DNA of 64,000 nucleotides from Benincasa hispida. Taxonomy: Eukaryota; Streptophyta; Magnoliopsida; Cucurbitales; Cucurbitaceae. The notes below the pieces were generated by a model. That model searched no databases and was not told where the DNA came from. It saw nothing but the letters and a program-made list of their open reading frames with translations. Every line of letters starts with the position of its first letter. Within the stretch, counting starts at the first letter, position 1. A program made the translations under genes and the position numbers. Shown in pieces: positions 45,670-55,319 of the stretch. The stretch is from contig NC_052354.1 in NCBI RefSeq assembly GCF_009727055.1, positions 55,378,675-55,442,674 on the forward strand, in the 5' to 3' direction.

Positions 45670-46337
45670 TGAATAATATAAGCTCAAACATTCAACTTAT
45701 TCAAGAACTATTTCACATTTCTTTAACTTTTACAGTCTGTTATTGTAACTATTTGTATCAGAAAATAGTATAAGTACTCATCATTTACAAATTTCATAGC
45801 ATACAATACAATAGCTTCAAGAAAAACTTGAAATCTGTAAAAGAAAGAATCTGTGACTTAGCTCTCAATAAAGATCTCTCTCCTTCCCATGGATGTAGGT
45901 AACATTTCGCCGAACCACATATATCATTTTGTAGTGCTTCTCTTCTTCCCTTCGTCTACAAGATTGCATGCTTTTGTTCTTCAATCGTTTACTCGAGCAG
46001 TCGCATAAATCAAACAGAGAAATTAGGGTTAGAAGAAGTTCTGTAGAAATTGAAAAGAGGGAACGAGAGAGCAAGAGAGAGAAAGGAAATTAATTATGAA
46101 AACATCACCCATCAGATTAATTTTTCTTTCACTTCCATCAGGCAAAGATTAGTGGAGCAAACCACATGGAGCACATCAGCTGGAAGTTCGTGGACAAACG
46201 GTAGCCAAGTATTCTACCAAACCAAATTCTTTTGGGGAAAAATAATTAGACTCACGAATTGGATCAGCAAGAAGGGCCACACACATTATTCATCATTTGG
46301 GCTTATTTCAAACATACAACAAGAAGTAGGCCCAACA
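45670..46337 (+). repeat. 3' LTR of the 5.46-kb copia element
   Basis: 668 bp, the same length as the 5' LTR and about 95% identical by eye. It ends GGCCCAACA at 46337 and is followed by the target 5-mer ATTGG and resumed cyclase coding sequence. Open frames 46050-46382 and 45865-46074 are LTR shadows. Confidence 0.95.
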
Positions 46338-47920
46338 ATTGGCTTGGGGAAGGAGCTGACAAGGATGGTTGTGCTAAAGTAAGGAAGTGGATTCTTGACT
46401 ATAGAGGTGCTCCTTATATACCTTCTTGGGGAAAGATTTGGCTTGCAATGAGTAGTATAGTATTTAATTTCTACCTACTTTATTATTATTATTATTTTCT
46501 TGTAATTTGTATTAAATGGAGTAATTTTAATATGATGATATAGATTCTGGGAGTGTATGAATGGGAGGGAACAAACCTAATTCCACCAGAAGTTTGGATG
46601 TTTGGATCAGAAAAAATGGCTATGAATCCAGGAGCACTTTTTTGCTATTGTCGATTGACATATCTTCCAACATACTTATATGGGAAGTGCTTTGTGGGGT
46701 CTCTCACTCCTCTCATTTTATAACTACGACAAGAAATCTATATTCAATGTTACGCCAACATCAAATGGAGTCCATCAAGACATCACTGTGCAAAAGTGTT
46801 TATTTAATACTAGTTATGCAGAGGAATAATTTTCAATAATATTTTATTTGATATGGGATTCTAATCATACAATAAGTTGTTTTCCCTTAATACTATAGGT
46901 GGATAAATGCTTGAGCGTCCACTAATTCAAAAGTTAGCATGGGATGCTCTTCAATATCTGGGAGAACCAATTCTCAACAGTAGGGTATTTAAAAGAGTCA
47001 GAAGTCGTGCTCTCCAAATAAACAAGCGCCACATTGATTATGAAGATCATTGTAGTCGTTATATCACAGTTGGATGTGTGGAAAAGGTTTTGCTCATAAC
47101 TAACGTGGTTGGTTGATTACTACAATTAATATAAGAGTTAATAATACTTGGTTTTATAATGTAAGGTTTATTCGTTTTGCTATCCACTTTTTAGGGATAT
47201 TTTCAAACTCCAAGTAATATGTTATGAAAACCAAAAAAGTAAGTTTTTAAAAACTATTTATTTTCTGTTTTAGAGGTTGGTTAGAATTCAAAATGTTTCT
47301 TAGGAAGGATGAAAATCATGATAATAAATTGAGAGAAAAAAATATAATTTTTGAAAACAAAAAAAATAATAAATAGTTATCGAATGGAAGGTAAATAAGT
47401 ATTAATTATATTGACATGATAGTAGGCTAATGAACGTGTAGCCATTATAATGATTGCTTGCTAGGCAGATGACCCTAATAGTGAAGCATATAAGAAGAAT
47501 CTTGCTAGAGTCAAAGATTACTTATGGGTTAGTGAAGATGGAATGAAGATGCAAGTTAGGATTATTCTTTAAAATATTATTTTAGTTCCGGTTCTTATAG
47601 CTTTGGTCCATTTTTATCCCTAGACTTTTAAAATGTTCGTTTTGGTTCTTATATACTTTCAACTTTAGTTTATTATAGTTCTGGAATTTTCAAAAGATTA
47701 TAGACGTAGTATTTAAATTTTTTATTTTTTCAAGAATGATATAGTTAAACATATATATTTCTCTTATATGTATATACACATACATTATTTTTGTTTGATC
47801 GTGAGTAAAGCTTTGGAAGCCAATCTTGGGATGTTGCCTTTGCCATTCAAGAAATTCTTGCTACTAATCTTCATGATGAATTCTCAGACACTAAAAAATC
47901 ACATGTACATATGGGGCTAA
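46338..47920 (+). pseudogene. oxidosqualene cyclase pseudogene, downstream exons
   Basis: Exon pieces in the order of plant oxidosqualene cyclases. (1) 46343-46447: LGEGADKDGCAKVRKWILD, then GAPYIPSWGKIWLA. Its splice donor reads ATGAGT (46448), one change from the consensus GTGAGT. (2) 46544-46795: ILGVYEWEGTNLIPPEVW, FCYCRLTYLPTYLYGKCFVG, ending CAK, with an in-frame TAA at 46721-46723. (3) From 46899: a frameshift near 46920, then PLIQKLAWDALQYLGEPIL and HIDYEDHCSRYITVGCVEKVL to about 47090. (4) 47465-47554: [20 protein letters not shown] and [10 protein letters not shown], donor GTTAGG. (5) About 47810-47910: GSQSWDVAFAIQEILATNL. The C-terminal exons carrying the DCTAE motif are not found. 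It is a dead relic, probably of a divergent triterpene synthase. Confidence 0.92.
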
Positions 47921-47929
47921 TAATTGTTA

Positions 47930-48350
47930 CACAGGCACACATGTGTAATTGATTAAACCTTGCACTTGTTTGAAGAGATACTGCCAGATGATGTTTAGAT
48001 TTTTCCCAGGTGAGAAGAAGTTCAATCGAGGGGGAAAAGAAGCAGAGGAGAAGATGATCGAAGACATAACAATTACACACAAAGAAAGAATAGTAAGAAA
48101 AAAGATCGAGAAAGAACAAGAGATTAAGTGGTTTGGCTTTCAACCTATATCCAGTTGAGGAATTACAAGATGAAAGTTATAGATAATAGCTTTCTAATTC
48201 TCCCTTTTCTCTAATTGTTTTTCACACACTTACAACATACTGATCAATGGGTATTTATAGCAGATTGATGAAGAGAGATTGAGGCTGATTCGTTGAAGCA
48301 ACTTCTAACGGCAAAGGTCTTTTTCTCTCTGTTTTTAAAAATCCCCACCT
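47930..48350 (-). other. possible minus-strand LTR of the copia remnant at 48360-48965
   Basis: On the minus strand there is a TATA-like TATAAATACCC at about 48250-48260. The region lies downstream of a copia RNase H, where a 3' LTR is expected, with AAAGGTGGGGA near 48340-48350 as a possible polypurine tract. I could not fix either terminus. The plus-strand frame 47949-48158 (lysine/glutamate-rich) has no recognisable domain. Confidence 0.4.
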
Positions 48351-48359
48351 TTGATTCAA

Positions 48360-48965
48360 TAAATTAGTTGAATTTCATCCTTTGCCATGATGTATGCTTC
48401 ACTCTTTGTTTGGTAGGGCCAACCCGATTAGGTTAGCACAATATTTCGGCTTCTGTTTTGAGACTGGTTTAGTAAGCATGTCGGAAGCATTATCTTAGGT
48501 ATGAATTTTAAGCATCTCTATTTCTTCATTTTCAGTTACTTTTCAAATGAAGTAGAATTTGATATCTATATGTTTGGTGTGATTATGAAACTATCGGTTT
48601 TTGGATAAATGGATAGTACTTTGATTATCACAATACATGTAAATTGTTTTATGTTTTATTTTAAAGTCATTGAGAAGGGTTTTTAACCATAATGCTTCCT
48701 TAATAGTCTCAGCTAATGTTATATATTCAGCTTCTATGGTTGAGAGAGCTATTACAGACTGAAGAGAGGCTTTCCAACTTAGGATATTTTTCCAATAAAG
48801 TAGATATAACCACTTAGCGATTTCCTTTTGTCCAAATCTCCAACAAAATCTGAGTCAACATAACCATATAGATTATGTGTGGAGTGATCATTCATTTTGT
48901 AGTCTAGCTTAGCTTCTTTGGTGTGTTTAAGATACCTCATTAGATTGATATACCTGCAAAACATG
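48360..48965 (-). pseudogene. copia RNase H remnant, minus strand
   Basis: The minus-strand frame 48964-48779 reads YINLMRYLKHTKEAKLDYK and YGYVDSDFVGDLDKRKSLSG, a copia RNase H with its aspartate. Continuing leftwards across stops are scraps near 48760-48690, then YCDNQSTIHLSKN near 48645-48600 and HTKHIDIKF near 48575. The remainder of the element is absent. The right edge at 48965 meets an LTR B copy abruptly. Confidence 0.85.
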
Positions 48966-50405
48966 GGAGTTATCGTTTGATTAATAAATTAATTAAATCT
49001 TATTTAAATGAGACATTTCTCACATAACCTATAATTTTAATTCAATTAATTAAATTGAATCAAATTAAATTAAATTAAATTAATAATTAATTAATTCTCC
49101 AATTAATTAATTATCAAATTAAATATCATATATTTAATTTAGCCTACATTCGAATCATATTCAATTGTATTTCTCTCATAACCTATAGTTTTAATGTGTA
49201 TCTAATAGACATTAATTTTAACCTATAGTTTTAATATGAATCTAATTCATATCAAATTAATATTTGAACTCTTTCAAATATTTAATTCTCCCATTTGAAT
49301 CATATCCAAAATTAAATTTATATATAAAGTTTAATTAAAATATAAATTTTATATTATAATGTATCATTATACATTATATTATTTCCCTAAGTAAATTTGA
49401 ACATTTCAAACTCTATTCAAGACATAGTTACCTCAATTCCCTTTACGAGCTAAGAAGATGAGCTCATGGACCTACAGATCAGAAACTCCTACAATATGAG
49501 ATTAATTGACTAAACTCATTAATTACATTAATCAATATTCGTTTTCTGTGGGTACACTCCACTAAAGATCCACAGTTGCACTCTTCTCACTGCAAATATA
49601 TTTTTGTGTCCACAGATATAAACCAATCATAGCAAGTTAGTCCTTTACAAGTGTTCGTAATACTAGTTGGGTTAAATTACCGTTTTACCTCTGGGTTACC
49701 TCTATATCCTTAAGTACCAGTACTCCTCTACTGAACAACCTATTTATGGTCCAACCATTAAACAGAAACCTCTCTCAGGCCAGTGAGAGGGTAGCGTCAT
49801 TTGTTCAAGTCTCGGAGACACACTTAAAGGAACACTCATCTACTTACCCTAAAGTCGAGAATGAGTGAAATCCATTTTGTATTATTATGCTCCCAGCTCC
49901 TCACACGGTCTTGTCCCTAAAATGGTAGGCATATTGAGTCAGTGATTTGGCCACTCTCACCCATACAAATCAAAGGACAATCCCTCGTGAACAGAAGTTC
50001 ATAATAGACTCAAAATTAGAACTAAGTTTGCTTAGGTCATCCTATTGAAATAGAAACCTAACCAGTCAACGGAGTTACATCTAGTGGTTACTATTTCACG
50101 ATTCGGTCTTATGTAAACTCATTGCATAGGATACCCCCACTCACATGTCGCCTACATGAATGCGTTGGATCATTGCGTTTGTATCAAATACAAAGTGGGT
50201 CGTATCCATAGTGTCACCAGAATAAGGTGCTCAGCCTTATCCCTTTACTATAGACCTTTTAGGTTGTATCTTGAACATTGATCCCTATATATCTTTACAT
50301 AAAGTTCAAGACTCATAAGACAACCTAAGATGTTAGTTTATTGGATTTAGGGCTATTAAGACAAAATGAATATCACATAATTAATAACACTTGTTGAAAT
50401 AACAT
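48966..50405 (-). repeat. LTR B, minus strand, left part (split by CACTA element)
   Basis: Minus-strand LTR B. The reverse complement of 49400-50400 matches the block order of 12000-12960 (TCCAATAAACTAACATCTTAGG, GGTGACACTATGGATACGACCC, CGTTGGAGCTCATGA-type and so on). 48966-49390 is very AT-rich with AATTAATTAA runs. It resumes right of the CACTA element (55249-55319). The LTR's 3' terminus (left end here) is not clear because of the junction at 48965. Confidence 0.8.
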
Positions 50406-50676
50406 CACTACTACAAAATCTACATTACTCGACACTTGGGGGTTGTTTGGGGCGCTAAGATGATAAAGGATGTGGGGAGTTCTAATGTCTGGAGAGTTCT
50501 GATGTCTGTGTTTGGGTGTGCAAAGTTGTTATGTCTAAGTTGATATGTCTGCATTTGGATGTGCAGAGTTGTTATATCTGAGTTTATATGTCTATATCTG
50601 AGTGTGCAAAATTGTTATATCAGTGCTATCTGGTTCAATTTTTGTACTCTATAATAATTTGTATGTATAAACACTA

Positions 50677-50681
<5 letters not shown>

Positions 50682-50721
<40 letters not shown>
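50682..50721 (+). repeat. poly-A run of 40 bases
   Basis: Forty uninterrupted A residues following CTATCTTT. It could be a retroposed poly-A tail or simple slippage. Such runs are also unreliable in assemblies. Confidence 0.95.
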
Positions 50722-50726
<5 letters not shown>

Positions 50727-51882
50727 TAATCCAATTATTGTATCCATCCTATTTGGAATAAGACATTGATTGCATTTTTGTATTCTTTCTAATCTCAAGA
50801 TATGGTACACAATTCAATTTTATATTAAAACAATTAAAAATAATTACATTGATGATTTATATTAAAATGATTATATTAATATTGAAATTTATTAAGTCTA
50901 AGTAATATATTTATATTTATTTATTAATTAAGCTATGTTTTTATTGTTCAATCTTCAAAAAATAAAGATTTCATACTTTTGCAAGGTAACTTAGGTAACT
51001 TCAATATTAGGAAGCATGTAAACATTAAAAATAAATGAAGACAATGCAAATACTCATAAAAAAATTAAAAAATTAATAATACCAAAAAATGTCAAACAGT
51101 CCATGTAATATAACCATTGTATAAATAGCACACCAAAATTAATAACATCAAAAAATACAATTGAAATGGAATATAAGGGAATACAAAAAAAAAGTAACAC
51201 ATCAACCTATTCCGTATTAGTTTGAGATGCATAACAAAACAATAAAAAGAAGTTACAAAAAAAAAAAACTAGAAATACTTATAATGTAGGAAGAGAACTA
51301 GTTCGAATAGAGAATTACCTATGTTACTTCTATGAAGTACGATATGGATGGAGTCCAAGGGTTGCCGAATCAAAACACAATGAGGCACCCTACCACCCAC
51401 CAAACAATCAAAAGTTAGAAACTTAATGAAAATAACACAACCAAACATTAGAAAGTAGAGAAGGAGAAACCGAAGTTAAACAACTCGCCGGATTGACAAA
51501 ATAAATCTTGGACAGTGGAGGCTCTCAGCAAATAGAGAAGGACCAATGTTATTATATAGGAAAAGTGAGAAGAGAGAGTGGTTGTTGAACATTAATAATA
51601 ACCCCAACAAATATTAAAAAAAAAAAAAAGTGTGACCAGCTTCAGAATATTAAGTTTACATCATGAATGAACTCAAATCTAATTAATAACTTGGTTAAGT
51701 CATTAATGAAGTGGTTAAATGGGTAGTGGAAATACGCAATTGGAATAAAATCAGCAAACTATCAGAATAGTCATTAATAAAATCAACAAACAATCAGAAC
51801 ATTCATTACAAAGTTGGTGGACAGTTTAATAGATGAGGTAACTAATAATGCATAATATTGAAAACGTGCAAAATACGCAAAT

Positions 51883-52054
51883 ATGATCAAGTATGTTCAA
51901 ACATGATCGAATATGAACGATCGAGTATGATTGAGTATGATCAACCATGATTGAGTATGTTCATGCATGATTGAGTATGATCGAGTATGATCAAGCATGA
52001 TCGAGTATGGTCGGGTATGTTCAAGCATGATCGTGTATGATCCAGTATGGTTGA
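51883..52054 (+). repeat. decamer tandem array, GATCGAGTAT type
   Basis: About 17 degenerate copies of a 10-bp unit (GATCGAGTAT and variants GATTGAGTAT, GATCAAGCAT, GTTCAAGCAT). The GATC core is retained in roughly half. It is inside the Harbinger-like element. Confidence 0.9.
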
Positions 52055-52227
52055 GGGAAACGGTGACATACGATACACGAAAGGAAAATGATGATGAGAT
52101 TTTCGAAAATAGGTCCACAAACAATTAAAATCGGTGAGATAGGATAACGGGCCTCCAAACACTAAGATGATATACCAACACATGGTATACCATCTCATGT
52201 TGGGTTCCCAAACAGCCTCTTGTAGTT

Positions 52228-52440
52228 TTTAATTACTTGACGTTTCTCTTGAAAAAAACGTCAAGTAATGACCTTTTAGAAAAGAAAATATCAAGTAAAA
52301 TGGTTAAAAAAGTGGAGATTGATGGAATGTTTCAGATATTTTCACGCGAACCATTACTTGACACGTTTTTCGTGTCAAGTATAAGAAGCTCTTCCTTGAC
52401 ATATTTTTCGTGTCAAGCAAAATATAAAAAATAATATTTT
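52228..52440. repeat. CACTA left subterminal repeats
   Basis: Repeated TACTTGACG/CGTCAAGTA words, arranged as hairpin-like pairs: TTACTTGACGTTT and AAACGTCAAGTAA (about 52231-52269), ACTTGACACG and CGTGTCAAGT (about 52355-52380), CTTGACATA and CGTGTCAAG (about 52395-52418). These are probable transposase-binding sites. The matching cluster is at 54970-55230. Confidence 0.8.
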
Positions 52441-54969
52441 TTAATCTTTATTTTTTTATTATTTTTTTTTTTGTTTCCCTCCCTCTCCCATTTTCATTTC
52501 CCTCTCAAATTTGGTTTCCCTCCTACCAAAATTATCAAATAAAATATAAAAAATAATTAACTTATTACTTTAAACAAGTAAAAGGGTTAAATGTGCCTTA
52601 GTAAAAGAAACTTCCCCTCCTTCTTCGTTTTCTCTCTCACAAACCCTCCCTCGAAACCCTCTCTTCATAGCACCCCACCAGCCCCAGCCGACTCTCCCTC
52701 TCCTTATCGCCAATAGTCGTACAACCAACCTCCGTTCATGCTGGATCGCACGTTCACTGCCGCTCTAGTTTGCGCCACCTGCAGTCGTTCAAGCCGTCAG
52801 ACGCCATTCGATAAACCGCTGAGACTCAATCGCTTGTTTCGCATCGCTCGCCCTACATGTCAGCCAATAGAGTTCGTTAGCCCTGAGATCCACTGTCGTT
52901 CTCAATGATTTTGCTCAGTCGTTGCCCAATAGGCTGACTGCCAGTTTTTTTTCTCTTTTTTTTCCAACTCTATCAATCCCGCTATTTCATGCCTCTAATT
53001 GACTGAGCCATTGTCGAACTGGTGTTTAGCTCGTCAAGCAGTTGTCACTTGTTTGTCAATACCTTGGATTTGGGTAAAGATTGGTTTTTTTGTGTGTAAG
53101 TTTTGTGGGTTCCTTAAAAATCTTTGTTATCCATCAGTTCTTGGCCTCATTTGGTTGTATCCATTGTGATTTTGGTTTTTGATTGAAAGTTTGGAGCCTT
53201 TGGAGCCGTTGTCCGACAGCATTAAGGATCAATTTTCGATGTTTTTGGTAAATATTTAATATTATAAGTATTTTTCAAGGATGATTATATTGATTATTGA
53301 TGTTGTAAATCGGGTTGCCCCTGTGGTCAGTTCTCCACAACCTAGTCCTTTTCCTGTGGTAAGTTCTATAGTCGTCGCTCTGCCCTTGTTCTATTGTCAT
53401 AAGTCTATTGCTCTAATGCTTTCTAAAATATTTTAGGAGGATTTCTCATATTCATGAAAATTCATCCTAAAGAAGAAGCTTTCCTTGTGGAAAGATATCT
53501 TCTCATCACTTCTCTATCCTCTTCCTGTGGCATAGTTTTATGAGTGTTTTCTTGTTCCTCTTTTGTTTTTCTTTTCAGGCAAGTGAAGCGTCGATTTGAG
53601 CAAACCTTCGAATGTAGAGGCTATAATGTAGTAAGTGTTTTGGATGTATTGGTATGAATTCGTGTTTTGGGCTATAATATAGTATCTTCTGTAACGATTT
53701 GCTTATTTGAATGTTTGATGATGAGATTGATTTTGAAGTGCTGGAAGGAGTTAAGTTGTTGTCCAATAGGTTTGAGACCAATCTTGGCAATATTTTGGTA
53801 AGTTTGGATGTTAGTATTAATAGTTCTTTGTTACCCATTGAAGTATTGGTCTAATAATTGAATTATTTTCAATTTTTGATGTTCAATTCAAAAATTTCAA
53901 GGGATTGGAGCCACTGTCCAGCAAAGTTAATGATGTTTGGACATTTTGATAGGTATTAAGGCCTTGAAACTCCTTTGAAATTGTTACATAGTTGCTGGAA
54001 TTTGCGCTTTGTAACCATTATTATTGAACTTTTCTAGGTTGGATTACTTTGTTGTAGTTTTGAAGTAGCATTCGAGCCACACTTTAGGTAATCTATTTGG
54101 AGTTAATTGGTTATTTTGGTGAATGAAATTTTGAAGAAAATTTTTATTGCTTGTAGATAAGATTGGCTTCTAATATTCTTATTTTTTATTACTTGTAGAT
54201 AAGATAAGTTGTGAAAGTTGTGAAAGTTGGGAGAAAATGTATCTGCATTCTTCTATTTTAAATTTTAGCATATGCTTGATTTGTTTATAATCTTCTTCCT
54301 CTTTATTATATTTTCTCAAATCTCTCACATCTTTCTTTATTTTGCGTAATTGTTCTCCTAAGGCTGGATATGGTCAAAAGAGAATGAATGAAATCCTAGT
54401 AAGTCCCTAACTTTAAATTGCAGATATTTTTTAAGTTTTGAGTATGATATTTTTTCCATTACATAAAGTAAGTCAATCATGTACATTTTTCCTTGTGCGT
54501 GACTTTTGTCATTGATGTATCTTAACACTTATTTCTATATTTTGAAATTTGATGTAATCGTCCTTCATTCTATTTTGCAGATTGACTTGCTTTAAACATG
54601 GCTTGTCTAACCCTTAGTTCTCAAACTTTAGACTTCAAAGCTTAATATATAGATTAAATAATGTACTTTGTTGAGAGGTTACTTATTAAACAATTTGACA
54701 CTTTTGTGTTTGTTGAAAGTTGAGTTTTGTATATAAAAGCAATAGTTAAGATTTTATTTTGTGAACGTAATGTGAAAGAGAAATATTGTTGTAATTCATG
54801 AGGAGTGTTCATATGAAAATTCATGGTTGAATATATGGAATTTTTAGTGAATATATTGAGTTGATAGATCTTAAATGTATAGTGTTTATCTAGTTGATGT
54901 AATTGTATTGTTGGAATATATGGCAAAAAAATAAGAATATCAATTAGGACATTTAATTTGAAAAAAAAA
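52441..54969. other. CACTA interior, no transposase; possible captured host sequence
   Basis: After 52600 the base composition changes to gene-like: TCCTTCTTCGTTTTCTCTCTC leader-like sequence, then a C/G-richer stretch (52670-52950) with several CGCC/CAGCC words, then AT-rich sequence with repeated exon-like blocks. A loosely repeated segment with TGGAGC(C)..TTGTCC..AGC..TTAA(G)GAT and TTTTGGTAA (53195-53250, 53740-53800, 53900-53955) recurs. The longest frames (53575-53838 and 54654-55052, minus) have no recognisable domain. Captured gene fragments are common in CACTA elements, but I cannot name a source gene. Confidence 0.45.
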
Positions 54970-55230
54970 ATACATATACTTGACAAATAAAAAAGGTCAA
55001 AAATTATCATATATGATACGTAATCAAAGTCAAGAATCAATAAACTTGACATACCACTAATATCAAGTGCATTATCTTTCTTTACACGAAAAATGTATCA
55101 AGAAACATTTGTCTTGACATTTTTTCGAAGTCAAGTTATCATACTATACTTGACAGTCAAATACTCGATGCTTTTATAAGCATCAGGTATATACCCTTTA
55201 CTTGACATTGGAAAAACGTCAAGTAATCCA
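54970..55230. repeat. CACTA right subterminal repeats
   Basis: ACTTGACA, TCAAGT, GTCAAGTTATC, ACTTGACAGTC, TACTTGACATTGG and ACGTCAAGTAA words in both orientations, mirroring the cluster at 52228-52440. With the inverted ends they define the transposase-recognition region. Confidence 0.8.
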
Positions 55231-55248
55231 ATTTTTGTAGTAGTGCAT

Positions 55249-55319
55249 CGATAATTTTTATTGATGACAATCAATCACTTACATTTACTATGTACGTGTT
55301 TTAAGTCATAAAACCTAAT
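55249..55319 (-). repeat. LTR B, minus strand, right part
   Basis: Resumes LTR B after the CACTA element: the reverse complement gives ACATAGTAAATGTAAGTGATT and TGTCATCAATAAA, matching 15380-15425. The expected LTR start is degraded to ATTAGGTTTTA at about 55309-55319. Confidence 0.75.

Larger units (their letters stand above)
40882..46337 (+). mobile_element. Ty1/copia element with two 668-bp LTRs, inserted in an oxidosqualene cyclase exon
   Basis: LTRs 40882-41549 and 45670-46337 are both exactly 668 bp. They begin TGAA(G/T)AATATAA and end GGCCCAACA. The flanking 5-mers are GTTGG (40877-40881) and ATTGG (46338-46342), a target duplication with one mismatch. Joining the flanks restores a cyclase reading. 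By eye I count about 32 differences between the LTRs (near 5%), so the insertion is old but younger than most of the LTR A/B copies. Primer-binding site, gag, pol and polypurine tract are all present in order. Confidence 0.96.
50439..52219. mobile_element. PIF/Harbinger-like non-autonomous element inside the CACTA end
   Basis: Inverted ends GGGGTTGTTTGGGG (left) and GAGGCTGTTTGGGA (reverse complement of the right end), 1,781 bp, with the 3-bp flank TTG on both sides (50436-50438 and 52220-52222). The G-G-TTGTTTGG end type and 3-bp duplication suit PIF/Harbinger derivatives, though TTG differs from the usual TWA. It contains a 40-base A run (50682-50721) and a GATCGAGTAT tandem array (51883-52054). 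No coding capacity seen. Confidence 0.75.
50406..55245. mobile_element. non-autonomous CACTA (En/Spm) DNA transposon
   Basis: Left end CACTACTACAAAATC, right end ...TTTTTGTAGTAGTG. These are inverted ends with the CACTA signature and the 3-bp target duplication CAT (50403-50405 and 55246-55248) expected of the superfamily. Subterminal ACTTGACG/CGTCAAGT words, often as inverted pairs, crowd both ends (52228-52440 and 54970-55230), as CACTA transposase-binding repeats do. No transposase is recognisable. 4,840 bp, of which 1,781 bp is a nested element. Splitting an LTR B copy proves that it is younger than that LTR. Confidence 0.93.

Noticed and set aside
47949..48158. Lysine/glutamate-rich open frame as a further cyclase exon
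   Set aside because: It does not match the expected cyclase C-terminal exons (no DCTAE or QxxDGSW text), and the region looks like a minus-strand LTR.
51883..52054. Regular repeats that could suggest a CRISPR-like array
   Set aside because: The units are contiguous 10-mers without spacers, in a plant transposon. It is a minisatellite.
54654..55052. 132-codon minus-strand open frame
   Set aside because: Isoleucine/phenylalanine/serine-rich AT-driven frame that runs into the CACTA subterminal repeats. No domain, no splice or start context.
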